Source of the DNA: Sulfitobacter sp. 20_GPM-1509m
GTDB taxonomy: Bacteria > Pseudomonadota > Alphaproteobacteria > Rhodobacterales > Rhodobacteraceae
NCBI RefSeq assembly: GCF_000620505.1
Contig: NZ_JIBC01000007.1
Span: 62,001 to 126,000 of the forward strand
DNA: 64,000 nt
Direction of reading: 5' to 3'
In this document: positions 25,409 to 33,793 of the stretch, piece by piece
Position numbering within the stretch: position 1 is the first letter of the stretch
Layout of the letters: the number at the start of each line of letters is the position of its first letter
Position numbers and translations under genes: made by a program
The notes under the pieces: model-generated
Seen by the model: the letters and a program-made list of their open reading frames with translations, nothing else
Database searches by the model: none
What the model was told of the DNA's origin: nothing

Positions 25409-25711
25409 TCAGGACTTGTTGCCGGAGGCGACGCGGTCTTTCATCAGGTGCGACGGGCGGAAGGTCAGAACGCGGCGGGGGTTGATCGGAACCTCTTCGC
25501 CGGTCTTGGGGTTGCGGCCCACGCGCGCGGACTTGCTGCGCACGGAAAAGGTGCCGAAGGACGAGATTTTGACCTGTTCGCCATCCACAAGCGCGTTGGA
25601 CATATGTTCCAGAACGCTTTCCACCAATTGTGCGCTTTCGTTCCGAGAAAGACCCACCTCGCGGAAAACGGCCTCGCTCAGGTCCATCCGCGTCAATGTC
25701 TTGTCAGCCAT
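25409..25711 (-). CDS. ihfA: Integration host factor subunit alpha
   Basis: A 100-residue DNA-bending protein of the HU/IHF family. The family signature is GFGTF-like: [29 protein letters not shown], which includes the proline-bearing arm that intercalates DNA. The alpha subunit is favoured by the N-terminus ([22 protein letters not shown]). It pairs with IHF beta (not in this window) for nucleoid structure and promoter architecture. It is followed by the MerR-type gene. Confidence 0.94.
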   Translation of the reverse strand: MADKTLTRMDLSEAVFREVGLSRNESAQLVESVLEHMSNALVDGEQVKISSFGTFSVRSKSARVGRNPKTGEEVPINPRRVLTFRPSHLMKDRVASGNKS

Positions 25712-25820
25712 GTCGTCCCCCTTGTTTTGACCAACAATAGGGGTGCGGGAATTTACGAGTCAATATCAATGACCTGATCCGCCGGGGTCTCAGGCGGATA
25801 ATTGCAAGGATTCGAGGCGT

Positions 25821-26792
25821 TTACCAGCGCAGGACCACGGCACCCCATGCCAGACCGCCGCCGATGGCCTCGGTGACCAGAAGATCGCCTTGCTTGATCT
25901 GGCCGCGTTGCTTGCCCACCGACAGGGCCAGCGGGATCGACGCGGCAGAGGTATTGCCATGATCCTGAACGGTGACGACCACGCGGTCCATCGAGATGTT
26001 CATTTTCTTGGCGGTGCCCTGAATGATGCGGATGTTGGCCTGGTGGGGCACGATCCAGTCGACATCTTCTGCGGTCACACCGGCGCGGTCCATCGCGGTT
26101 TGTGCGGTGGCGGCCAGTTTCTCGACAGCGTGGCGGAACACCTGATTGCCCTGCATCCGCAGGTAACCGGTGGTGCCGGTGCTGGAGCCGCCATCGACGT
26201 AGAGCAGATCCTTGTGACGCCCGTCCGAGTTCAGGTCGGTCGCCAGAATGCCACGGTCGGCGGGGGTGCCGGTCCCTTCCTGGCCTTCCAGCAGCAGCGC
26301 ACCCGCACCGTCGCCGAACAGCACACAGGTGCCCCGGTCGGTCCAGTCCATGATGCGGCTGAAGGTTTCGGAGCCGATGACCAGCACACGTTTGGCCTGA
26401 CCCGAGGCGATCAGCGCGTTGGCGTTGGCCAGCGCATAGACAAACCCGGCGCAAACCGCCTGAACGTCAAAGGCAAAGCCCGAGGTCATGCCCAGACCGG
26501 CCTGCACCATCGTGGCGCTGGACGGAAAGGTCAGGTCGGCGGTCGACGTGGCCACAATGATGGCATCCACGTCCTGCGCGGAGCAGCCTGCATCGGCCAG
26601 GGCGGCTGTTGCGGCGGCCACGGCCATCGAAGAGGTGCTGTCACCTTCGCCCGCGAAATGGCGGTTCTCGATGCCCGAGCGCGCGCGAATCCATTCGTCA
26701 GAGGTGTCCAGCGTCTTTTCGAATTCGGCGTTCGGCACGACCCGTTCGGGCAAATAGTGGCCGACACCTGTGACCACGGCTCTGAGGGTCAT
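25821..26792 (-). CDS. fabH: 3-oxoacyl-ACP synthase III (FabH)
   Basis: A 323-residue condensing enzyme that starts fatty acid synthesis by joining acetyl-CoA and malonyl-ACP. The catalytic triad is visible: Cys in DVQAVCAGFVYAL, His in VPHQANIRI and Asn in DHGNTSAASIPLAL. Length is standard. Its ATG overlaps the end of plsX by four bases. About 110 bases separate it from ihfA; a 7-bp inverted repeat there (ATCCGCC/GGCGGAT) has no T-run. Confidence 0.96.
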   Translation of the reverse strand: MTLRAVVTGVGHYLPERVVPNAEFEKTLDTSDEWIRARSGIENRHFAGEGDSTSSMAVAAATAALADAGCSAQDVDAIIVATSTADLTFPSSATMVQAGLGMTSGFAFDVQAVCAGFVYALANANALIASGQAKRVLVIGSETFSRIMDWTDRGTCVLFGDGAGALLLEGQEGTGTPADRGILATDLNSDGRHKDLLYVDGGSSTGTTGYLRMQGNQVFRHAVEKLAATAQTAMDRAGVTAEDVDWIVPHQANIRIIQGTAKKMNISMDRVVVTVQDHGNTSAASIPLALSVGKQRGQIKQGDLLVTEAIGGGLAWGAVVLRW

Positions 26793-27880
26793 GCGCTGTT
26801 TCCTTCTGTATTCTCGTCTTCTTGCGGCAGAACCGCTGCCACGCGTGCGGCCAGCTTGCTGTTGAAGCCCGACTGCGACAGTTGCGCGGCCAGCGTGATG
26901 GCTGCGGCCACGCCCAAAGCATCGGCGGACCCGTGGGATTTTACAACCGTGCCGTTCAAGCCCAGAAAAACACCGCCGTTTTTGCCACGCGGGTCGATGC
27001 GTTTTTGCAAGCGGCGCAGAGATGTCAGCGCCAGCAAAGAGGCGATGCGTGACAGGATCGTGTATTTGAACGCTTCTTTCAGCAGATCACCGATCAGTTT
27101 GGCGGTGCCTTCGCCGGTCTTGATCGCGACGTTGCCGGTAAAGCCGTCGGTCACGATCACATCGGCGATGTCGCCCTGAATGTCGCCGCCTTCGACGAAC
27201 CCGACATAGTCGAAATCGGCGTTGCCCTGATAGTCGCGGATCAGTTCGTTGGCGTCTTTCAGTTCCTGCCGGCCCTTGTGGTCCTCGGTGCCGACGTTCA
27301 GCAGGCCGACACGGGGGCGGGGCAGGTTCATGCCGTTGCGGGCATAGGATGCGCCCATCAGCGCGTAGCGCAACAGGTCATCGGCGTCGGCGCGGATGTC
27401 GGCGCCCACGTCCAGCATGACGTTGAACCCCTGCGGGTTGCGCGAGGGCCACAGCACCGCGATCGCGGGCCGGTTCACGCCGGGCAGCTTGCGCAGCCGG
27501 ATCATCGACAACGCCATCAGCGCGCCGGTGTTGCCACAGCTGACCGCCACATCCGCCTTGCCGTCACGCACCGATTCGATGGCCGACCACATGGACGTGT
27601 CCTTGCCGTGGCGCACGACCTGGCTGGGCTTGTCGTCCATCGTCACAACGCCGGTGGCGTCGATGATGGTACAGCGGCCTTCCAGGTTGCGACGTTTGGC
27701 GACGAGGTCGGTCAGGGTCGCAACGGGTCCATGCAGGATGAACTGTGTCTTGCGGTCCTTCTTGGCGAACAGACTAAGCCCGGCAACAACGGCTGCCGGG
27801 CCCTGATCGCCACCCATGGCGTCAACAGACAGAATGGTGGACTTGGCCGCGAAGCTTTTCTGGTCTTTGGAGACCGTCAT
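26789..27880 (-). CDS. plsX: Phosphate acyltransferase PlsX
   Basis: A 363-residue enzyme that makes acyl-phosphate from acyl-ACP, the first step toward phosphatidic acid by the PlsX-PlsY route. Family motifs: ILSVDAMGGDQGP at the N-terminus, AVSCGNTGALMALS, and VIVTDGFTGNVAIKTGEG. It is preceded by rpmF with a 27-base gap and overlaps fabH at its end. The rpmF-plsX-fabH order is one of the most conserved in bacteria. Confidence 0.96.
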   Translation of the reverse strand: MTVSKDQKSFAAKSTILSVDAMGGDQGPAAVVAGLSLFAKKDRKTQFILHGPVATLTDLVAKRRNLEGRCTIIDATGVVTMDDKPSQVVRHGKDTSMWSAIESVRDGKADVAVSCGNTGALMALSMIRLRKLPGVNRPAIAVLWPSRNPQGFNVMLDVGADIRADADDLLRYALMGASYARNGMNLPRPRVGLLNVGTEDHKGRQELKDANELIRDYQGNADFDYVGFVEGGDIQGDIADVIVTDGFTGNVAIKTGEGTAKLIGDLLKEAFKYTILSRIASLLALTSLRRLQKRIDPRGKNGGVFLGLNGTVVKSHGSADALGVAAAITLAAQLSQSGFNSKLAARVAAVLPQEDENTEGNSA

Positions 27881-27907
27881 AATGCGTGCCTGTCCTGTAT
27901 GTCTGAC

Positions 27908-28114
27908 TTAGGCTGCGTCTTCGTCCAGATCGATGTCGTCGGTCAGTGCGACGATTTCCTGATCGTCATAGTGACCGCAGGACGCGCAAATGTGGTGCGG
28001 GCGTTTCAGCTCGCCACAGTTGGGGCATTCGTTGGGGTTCGCTGCCGTCAGCGAATCGTGGGCGCGGCGGTTGTTGCGACGCGATTTCGATACTTTGTTC
28101 TGTTGAACAGCCAT
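27908..28114 (-). CDS. rpmF: 50S ribosomal protein L32
   Basis: A 68-residue ribosomal protein. [20 protein letters not shown] is the family N-terminus, and the zinc ribbon is intact ([20 protein letters not shown], CxxC...CxxC). An acidic C-terminal tail ([12 protein letters not shown]) extends it slightly beyond E. coli L32. It starts the rpmF-plsX-fabH part of the operon. About 200 bases separate it from the DUF177 gene upstream on the same strand. Confidence 0.96.
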   Translation of the reverse strand: MAVQQNKVSKSRRNNRRAHDSLTAANPNECPNCGELKRPHHICASCGHYDDQEIVALTDDIDLDEDAA

Positions 28115-28313
28115 GTGCTCGGCCTTTTTGTCTGTGCGGCCCTGCGCAGTGCAGGGGGTGTCGGTTACGTTGGTGCATGCAGCGTTTGGCAGCGTTTAGA
28201 ATGCGACGCTTGTCATGTCCAACCCTAAATTCCAAGAGGGCGGCAAAATACTGTGAATTCACCCGTGCGCAAGCCGATTCTTCACCGGTTCCTTTGCACG
28301 GTTCTCAGTGGCC

Positions 28314-28868
28314 TTATTCAGTGTCGTCGTCAAGCTGACCGCGCAAGGCAGCCAGACCCGCGAAGGGGCGTGCGTCTTCGTCGGTCATCGGTTTCAGGCC
28401 GTCCTCGGTGAACACGGTCTGTTCCAGTTCGGCATCAGGCGCGCGCGGGTAAAGCGGCAGGTTCAGGCTCAGCGCCTCGACCATGACCACGGCGGGGTCG
28501 ATCCATGCGCCCAGCGGCTCGGTGCGGTCGTCTTCGTCCATCTCGACTTCGACTTCGCCGTCGGGCGTGGTGAAGCTGTGCTGGAAAATTCTCTCAACCG
28601 GGGCGTCGATGCGGGTGGTGACGGGGGCAAGCGTCACGACGCAGGGCTGGACCACGGTCGCGCCAAGCTTGCCGGTCAGTTTCCAGTCGGCGCGGCCCAT
28701 CGCCTCGATCTGGCCCTCAAAGCGCAGCTTGCGGAGCCCGGCAAGGCCCAGTTCGGTCGCAATCTCCTGCATCTGCTGTGCCTTGGGCAACAGCGCAAAG
28801 GGCTTGGGCGCGTTCTGTGGCAGGCTGGACACGCGCAAGGCGGTCGGGGATGGTGGTGTCGCGGACAT
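28314..28868 (-). CDS. DUF177/YceD-family protein
   Basis: A 184-residue protein of the YceD family, linked in other bacteria and plastids to 23S rRNA accumulation and usually encoded just before rpmF, as here. The typical core CVVTLAPVTTRIDAPVERIF carries the single conserved cysteine (family CxxxxxP motif), followed by an acidic segment and LSLNLPLYPRAPDAEL. The start MSATPPSPTALR is preferred over an upstream start lying in the bamE promoter region. It is divergent from bamE. Confidence 0.88.
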   Translation of the reverse strand: MSATPPSPTALRVSSLPQNAPKPFALLPKAQQMQEIATELGLAGLRKLRFEGQIEAMGRADWKLTGKLGATVVQPCVVTLAPVTTRIDAPVERIFQHSFTTPDGEVEVEMDEDDRTEPLGAWIDPAVVMVEALSLNLPLYPRAPDAELEQTVFTEDGLKPMTDEDARPFAGLAALRGQLDDDTE

Positions 28869-28960
28869 ACGGTGAAGTCGCTTTCGTTTCTTGAACCGGA
28901 GGCATTCATTTAGTAAGCCTGACGCAAAGCCGCAACCACAAGGCCACAGAAGGGCAGACA

Positions 28961-29413
28961 ATGGGAACACGTTCCATCATTCGGATCACGGGCATTGGCC
29001 TGTTGTGCCTGACCTTGGGGGCTTGCACGCCAAGCTATCGCAATCACGGCTATATGCCGCCCGAGGACGAATTGAGCCAGATCGTTGTCGGTGTCGACAC
29101 CCGTGCCAGCGTCGAGGAAACCGTCGGACCTCCGGGGGCCAGCGGTGTCGTGAACGGCGGCGGGTACTATTACGTGCGCAGCCGCATGCGGACCTTCGCC
29201 TTCCGCGCGCCCGACGAGATTGACCGCCAGGTGCTGGCGATCAGCTTTGACAGCGCGGGTGTGGTCAGCAACATCGAAACCTTTGGCCTTGAAAAAGGTC
29301 AGGTTGTGCCGCTGACGCGCCGTGTCAGTGACAGCGCCGTCAGCAACAAGACATTCCTGCGGCAGCTGCTGGGCAACGTCGGGCGCATCGGTCCGTCCGG
29401 GTTGGGCGGCTGA
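28961..29413 (+). CDS. bamE: Outer membrane protein assembly factor BamE
   Basis: A 150-residue lipoprotein of the SmpA/OmlA fold. The signal peptide ends in the lipobox LGAC. The core has the family pattern LSQIVVGVDTRASVEETVGPP and YYYVRSRMRTFAFRAP. As part of the BAM complex it helps insert beta-barrel proteins in the outer membrane. It starts on the plus strand, divergent from DUF177, and is followed by olsB. LptD and SurA, BAM-related envelope factors, are also in this window. Confidence 0.92.
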   Translation: MGTRSIIRITGIGLLCLTLGACTPSYRNHGYMPPEDELSQIVVGVDTRASVEETVGPPGASGVVNGGGYYYVRSRMRTFAFRAPDEIDRQVLAISFDSAGVVSNIETFGLEKGQVVPLTRRVSDSAVSNKTFLRQLLGNVGRIGPSGLGG

Positions 29414-29448
29414 CCCGTGGCAAGCCGCCACGACAGGTGGAGGCTTGC

Positions 29449-30171
29449 ATGATCTCATTGCAACGGGGCCGTTATTCCGCCAGCGCCGCAACCGGACCCG
29501 AGCCGGTTGCGCAGGCTCAGGCCCTGCGCGCGCTGTGCTTTGGCAAGGATGCGGATGCCGACGACTTTGACGCGCTGTGCACCCATATCCTGATCCATGC
29601 GGTGGACACCGGGCAGCTGGTCGCCTGCTTTCGCATGTTGCCGCTGACCGGCTCCGAGATATCGCGCAGCTATTCGGCGCAGTATTACGAGCTGAGCGGG
29701 CTGGCTTCTTTCGAGGGCAAGATGGTCGAGATGGGACGCTTTTGCGTGCATCCCGAGTGTCATGACCCAGACGTGCTGCGCGTGGCCTGGGGCGCGATGA
29801 CCGCCTATGTGGACCGCGAAGGGGTCGAGATGCTGTTCGGCTGCTCGTCCTTTGCGGGCACTGAAACGGCCGAGTACCTGGACGCCTTTGCCGTGCTCAA
29901 GGCCCGCCATCTGGCGCCGAAACGCTGGTTGCCGCGGGTCAAGGCGCCGGATGTGTTCCGCTTTGCCGCCAAGCTGCGGCGCAAGCCGGATCTGAAAAAG
30001 GCGATGCTGCGGATGCCGCCCTTGCTCAAGACCTATCTGTTGATGGGCGGTTGGGTCAGCGATCATGCGGTGGTGGACCGGCAGATGAACACGCTGCATG
30101 TCTTTACCGGCGTCGAGATCGGGGCGATTCCCCCCGCGCGCAAGAAACTGCTGCGGGCGGTGGCGGGGTAG
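29449..30171 (+). CDS. olsB: Ornithine-acyl-ACP N-acyltransferase OlsB-like
   Basis: A 240-residue GNAT-type acyltransferase of the hemolysin-like OlsB family, which attaches a 3-hydroxy fatty acyl group to ornithine. Visible features: RALCFGKDADADDFD, a central MVEMGRFCVHPE, and LFGCSSFAGTETAEYL. Ornithine lipids are common in roseobacters. The partner olsA is not next to it here; an ABC-F gene follows instead. The GGAGG ribosome binding site supports this ATG over one four codons upstream. Confidence 0.85.
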   Translation: MISLQRGRYSASAATGPEPVAQAQALRALCFGKDADADDFDALCTHILIHAVDTGQLVACFRMLPLTGSEISRSYSAQYYELSGLASFEGKMVEMGRFCVHPECHDPDVLRVAWGAMTAYVDREGVEMLFGCSSFAGTETAEYLDAFAVLKARHLAPKRWLPRVKAPDVFRFAAKLRRKPDLKKAMLRMPPLLKTYLLMGGWVSDHAVVDRQMNTLHVFTGVEIGAIPPARKKLLRAVAG

Positions 30172-30221
30172 GACGGGACCGAGAGATAATAAAAAATCTA
30201 AGGGACAGCCCCCCTAGTTAT

Positions 30222-30275
30222 AGGTCCGAGGGACCAGCCCCTCGGGCTCCCCGGAGTTTATCTGGCAAGATGAAG
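30222..30275 (+). repeat. Dispersed intergenic repeat, divergent copy E
   Basis: GGTCCGAGGGACC, CCCTCGGGC and CCCCGGAGTTTATCTGGC followed by AAGATGAAG. The architecture (G-rich inverted segments, CCCGG, an AT box, TGGC, then a purine-rich end) is that of copies A-D, but the sequence differs at many positions. It lies in a 170-base gap between olsB and the ABC-F gene. Confidence 0.55.
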
Positions 30276-30315
30276 GGGCGAGAGCAGTTATTTTCTGCGC
30301 CATGCGCGCTGCCCG

Positions 30316-30344
30316 TTGACCGCGACACGGGCTGCACATAGATG
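30316..30344 (+). promoter_or_regulatory. Candidate promoter for a leaderless ABC-F mRNA
   Basis: TTGACC and TAGATG are separated by 17 bases. The -10 element ends six bases before the ATG chosen for the ABC-F gene, so transcription would begin at that A. No ribosome binding site is visible. The -10 match is only partial. Confidence 0.35.
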
Positions 30345-30350
30345 GCTGCC

Positions 30351-32168
30351 ATGGCACGTATACCCCTTTTGCAATTGAACGAAATTTCTCTGACCTTCGG
30401 AGGCGATCCGGTGTTCGAGAACCTGTCGATGATCGTCCAGCCGGGCGACCGCCTGGCGCTGGTCGGGCGCAACGGCTCGGGCAAGTCGACCTTGATGAAG
30501 GTTGCCGGCGGTCTGGTCGAACCTGACAAGGGCGAGGTCATTGCAGGCCCCGGCGTAACCGTCGGCTATATGGAGCAGGACCCGGACCTGTCGGGCTATG
30601 CCACATTGGGCGATTTCGCATCCGCCACGCTGCACGAGGGCGAGTTGTACAAGGTGGAACGCGCAGGCGAGGGGTTGAAGTTTGACCCTGCACGCGCGGT
30701 CGAAACCGCATCGGGCGGGGAACGGCGGCGCGCGGCGCTGGCGCGGCTCATGGCGGAAGAGCCGGAGCTGATGCTGCTGGACGAGCCGACCAACCACCTG
30801 GACATCGAGGCGATCGGCTGGCTGGAAAACGAGCTGAAGCAGACCCGTGCCGGGTTCATGATCATCAGCCACGACCGTGCCTTCCTGCGCGCGTTGACGC
30901 GGGCGACGATGTGGATCGACCGCGGCGTTGTGCGCCGTCAGGAGAAGGGATTCGAGCACTTCGAGGAATGGCGCGACAAGGTCTGGGAAGACGAGGACAT
31001 GCAGCGCCACAAGCTGAACCGCAAGATCAAGGCCGAGGCCCGTTGGGCGGTCGAAGGCATCAGCGCGCGGCGCAAGCGCAACCAGGGCCGTGTGCGTGCC
31101 CTGGGCGAATTGCGCGCCGAGCGGGCGTCGCAGATCAACCGTCAGGGTGCCGCTGCGATGGCGCTGGATGCGGGCACCAAATCGGGCCGCAAGGTGATCG
31201 AAGCGGAAGGCATTACAAAGGTTTACGGGGACAAGGTGATCCTGAACCCCTTTGACATCACCGTCATGCGTGGCGACCGGATTGCGCTGGTCGGCCCCAA
31301 CGGCGTGGGGAAAACCACGCTGTTGAACATGATGATCGGCAAGGAAACACCGGACAGCGGCACGATCAAGCTGGGCACCAATCTGGAGATTGCCCTGTTC
31401 GATCAGGCGCGCGCGCAACTGGACCCGGACATGAGCCTGTGGGATTCGCTGACCGGCGATCCCGACATGCGCGTCAGCGGCAAGGCGGATCAGGTTATGG
31501 TGCGCGGTGCGCCGAAACATGTGATCGGCTACCTCAAGGAATTCCTGTTCGACGAGGCACAGGCGCGTGCGCCGGTTCGGTCGCTGTCGGGTGGTGAAAA
31601 GGCGCGGCTGCTGCTGGCCAAGATCATGGCCAAGCCCAGCAACATGCTGGTGCTGGACGAACCGACGAACGATCTGGACGTGGAAACGCTGGACCTGTTG
31701 CAGGACTTGCTGGGCCAATACGATGGCACCGTGCTGCTGGTCAGCCACGACCGCGACTTTCTGGACCGTGTGGCGGTGACCACCATCGCGCTGGAAGGCA
31801 AGGGCAAGGCAACCGTCTATGCGGGCGGCTGGTCGGATTACATGGCGCAGCGCGATCAGGATGATTTCGCGGACAGCGTGGTGAAATCCCGCCAGACAAC
31901 CGCCCGCGAGACTGCGGCAGCCACGGCGGCTCCTGCGAAATCGGGGTTGAGTTTCACCGAAAAGCACCGGCTTGAGGCGCTGCCCAAGGAAATCGCGCGG
32001 CTTGAGGCCGAGATTGCCAAGCTCGAAGAGCTGATGAGCGACCCCGAGCTGTTCACCCGCGAGCCGGTCAAGTTCCAGAAGGCAACCGATGCGCTGGTTG
32101 CGCGGCACGAAAAGCTGCAGGAAGCCGAAGAAGAGTGGCTGTTGCTGGAAGAAAAAGCGGACGCCTAA
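30351..32168 (+). CDS. uup: ABC-F family ATPase, Uup-like
   Basis: A 605-residue protein with two ABC domains and no membrane segment. Walker A sites are LVGRNGSGKST and LVGPNGVGKTT; signature motifs are ASGGERRRAALA and LSGGEKARLLLA; Walker B regions are LMLLDEPTNHLD and MLVLDEPTNDLD. A C-terminal coiled coil (LEALPKEIARLEAEIAKLEEL) is typical of Uup. ABC-F proteins act on ribosomes or on DNA structures; Uup affects transposon excision and stalled ribosomes. The start MARIPLLQL is the family start; an ATG three codons upstream is possible. Its stop overlaps that of the acetyltransferase gene (CTAA). Confidence 0.93.
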   Translation: MARIPLLQLNEISLTFGGDPVFENLSMIVQPGDRLALVGRNGSGKSTLMKVAGGLVEPDKGEVIAGPGVTVGYMEQDPDLSGYATLGDFASATLHEGELYKVERAGEGLKFDPARAVETASGGERRRAALARLMAEEPELMLLDEPTNHLDIEAIGWLENELKQTRAGFMIISHDRAFLRALTRATMWIDRGVVRRQEKGFEHFEEWRDKVWEDEDMQRHKLNRKIKAEARWAVEGISARRKRNQGRVRALGELRAERASQINRQGAAAMALDAGTKSGRKVIEAEGITKVYGDKVILNPFDITVMRGDRIALVGPNGVGKTTLLNMMIGKETPDSGTIKLGTNLEIALFDQARAQLDPDMSLWDSLTGDPDMRVSGKADQVMVRGAPKHVIGYLKEFLFDEAQARAPVRSLSGGEKARLLLAKIMAKPSNMLVLDEPTNDLDVETLDLLQDLLGQYDGTVLLVSHDRDFLDRVAVTTIALEGKGKATVYAGGWSDYMAQRDQDDFADSVVKSRQTTARETAAATAAPAKSGLSFTEKHRLEALPKEIARLEAEIAKLEELMSDPELFTREPVKFQKATDALVARHEKLQEAEEEWLLLEEKADA

Positions 32169-32710
32169 CGCGGTCTGGCCGGATTTCCGGTCATGACCGC
32201 CCCCGGTGCCACGTCGCGGGTGACCACGCTGCCCGCGCCGACGATGGCGCCGTTGCCGATGGTGACACCGGGCAGGATCAGCGCCGCCGCCCCAATCCAG
32301 ACATCTGAACCGATGGTGACGGGCAGGGCGCGTTCCAGCCCCTCGCGGCGCTTGGCCGCGTCGCGGTGGTGGTCGGCGCACAGGATCTGGGTCTTGGGTC
32401 CGATCAGCGTGTGATCCCCGATTGTCACTTGCGCGCTGTCCAGAATCACGCAGCCTGCGTTCAGATAGACAAAATCGCCAAGCCGCGTATTGCATCCGTA
32501 GGCGCAGTGAAATTGCCCTTCGATCATGCAATCCTGCCCGTGGTCGGCAAAGAGACCGCGCAGCGGTGCGCTTAACCCGCGCCGTTCGATCGCAGGCAGC
32601 GCGTTGTGGGCATCACAGGCCTGTGCCGCAGCGTTGCGCAGGGATTCCAGTTCGGCATCAAGGCAACTGTACCAGTCACCGGCGGCCATTTTTTCGCGTT
32701 CTGTAAGCAT
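32165..32710 (-). CDS. Maltose/galactoside O-acetyltransferase-like protein (LbH fold)
   Basis: A 181-residue left-handed beta-helix acetyltransferase. The N-terminus (MLTEREKMAAGDWYSCLDAEL) matches the Mac domain of maltose O-acetyltransferases. Hexapeptide repeats run from ENxTRLGDFVYLNAG to VWIGAAALILPGVTIGNGAIVGAGSVVTRDV, and the catalytic His lies in ILCADHHRDA. It would acetylate a sugar with acetyl-CoA. No sugar-biosynthesis genes are nearby, so a detoxifying role is possible. Confidence 0.9.
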   Translation of the reverse strand: MLTEREKMAAGDWYSCLDAELESLRNAAAQACDAHNALPAIERRGLSAPLRGLFADHGQDCMIEGQFHCAYGCNTRLGDFVYLNAGCVILDSAQVTIGDHTLIGPKTQILCADHHRDAAKRREGLERALPVTIGSDVWIGAAALILPGVTIGNGAIVGAGSVVTRDVAPGAVMTGNPARPR

Positions 32711-32740
32711 CGGCGCATTTGAACGGTGCGCACGGACAGG

Positions 32741-33616
32741 TCAAGGGATCATCGCCTTGCGGTCCAGCCAAGTCAGCCTGCGCAAGGGCCGCAACGGGGA
32801 CCAGTGCACCCAGGTGCCGCCCAGGGGCACGACATCCGCGCCGGTGCCCAGTTTGAAACGGGCCAGACCGGCGTTCCGCTGGGTTTCAACCAGCCCGAGG
32901 TCCAGCCAATCGTGTCCGTGGTCCGCGCACCAGCGCATCGCGGTCCACATCAGCAACGTGTGCGCCGAGGCGGCGCGTCCGGCGGTGGTGGTGTGGCCGA
33001 TGTGATAGGTGGCGGTGGTGCCATGGCGCAGGATCAGCAGGGCGGCGACCGGATCGGCCCCCTGAAACGCCTCGAACAGGATCGCGGCACGTGGGGTGGT
33101 GGCGGCAAAGCCCAGAGTCAGTGGCACGGGCCAGTTGCTGTAACCGCGTGCGCGCTGTTGCGCGGTGTCCGCTTGCAACAGCCAGTGGTCGCTGCGCCAT
33201 GGCAGCGGATGATGGCGCACCTGCAGCCCTGCCTTTTCACCATGTTTCAAGCGGTTGCGCCATTTCTGGTGCAGCTTGGCGCGCATCGCGTCGCTGTCGG
33301 GTTGCAGGGCTAGGATTGCCTGGCGCGCGGGGCTGACCAGCGGCAACGCGCCCTGTGCCGACAGGTCAGTGGGCCGCGCAGGTGACATCAACAGCGGCGC
33401 GCGGGTGATCTCACGGGCCAGTGACAGCGTCAGGGCCGGATCGGGCAGCGCGGCCCGTGGCAGCATTGCGACAGGCAGGCCCGCAACCTTGCGGCGCAAC
33501 ATCAGGGTGCCACAGGACAGGCGCACGGGACGTTGCCCGCAGGCGCGCAAGGCCGCCTCGAAGGCGGCGGATTGCATCAGGGGTGTCGGGGGCATGGTGG
33601 GGGCACAATCAAACAT
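32741..33616 (-). CDS. FemAB/GNAT-like acyltransferase family protein
   Basis: A 291-residue protein. The C-terminal half has the Acetyltransf_6 (BioF2-like, FemAB-related) pattern: YHIGHTTTAGRAASAHTLLM, then DLGLVETQRNAGLARFKLGTG. FemAB-type proteins transfer amino acids or acyl groups, often in cell wall or exopolysaccharide pathways. There is no signal peptide. The specific substrate cannot be inferred. It starts near a short gene on the opposite strand (43 residues), so the gap of 45 bases holds both start signals. Confidence 0.75.
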   Translation of the reverse strand: MFDCAPTMPPTPLMQSAAFEAALRACGQRPVRLSCGTLMLRRKVAGLPVAMLPRAALPDPALTLSLAREITRAPLLMSPARPTDLSAQGALPLVSPARQAILALQPDSDAMRAKLHQKWRNRLKHGEKAGLQVRHHPLPWRSDHWLLQADTAQQRARGYSNWPVPLTLGFAATTPRAAILFEAFQGADPVAALLILRHGTTATYHIGHTTTAGRAASAHTLLMWTAMRWCADHGHDWLDLGLVETQRNAGLARFKLGTGADVVPLGGTWVHWSPLRPLRRLTWLDRKAMIP

Positions 33617-33661
33617 GCCGCCATTAACCGGATGGAAACTTAACGCGGTATTAATGGGGAC

Positions 33662-33793
33662 ATGAAGAAATCAGTCTATGGCATCACCGCCACCGCCCCG
33701 CGTATCACAAGAACCGCCGCCATTTTACTGGCGACGGGTTTGTCGATCCCGACTTTTGCGATTCTGACCCTGGTGGAGGCGCTTTTGTTTTAG
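33662..33793 (+). CDS. 43-residue small membrane peptide (hypothetical)
   Basis: A short open frame with a strong ribosome binding site (GGGGAC) six or so bases before the ATG region. It begins with a basic segment ([20 protein letters not shown]) and ends in one hydrophobic stretch ([17 protein letters not shown]), a single membrane segment with positive-inside charge. Its TAG interlocks with the tyrS stop (TTAG). I know no family. The signals support translation, but length makes it uncertain. Confidence 0.5.
   Translation: MKKSVYGITATAPRITRTAAILLATGLSIPTFAILTLVEALLF

Noticed and set aside
25765-25800. Hairpin ATCCGCC/GGCGGAT as the fabH terminator
   Set aside because: The stem is short (7 bp), the loop is long and there is no T-run on the fabH strand.
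28964-28975. GGAACACGTTCC inverted repeat at the bamE start as an operator or EcfG promoter
   Set aside because: It lies within codons 2-5 of bamE and the spacing does not fit an EcfG promoter; it is probably chance.
30288-32531. A 747-codon minus-strand open frame antisense to the ABC-F gene
   Set aside because: It covers exactly the GC-rich ABC-F gene in the mirror frame, has no recognisable family, is rich in Arg, His, Gln and Leu as shadows are, and runs into the acetyltransferase gene.
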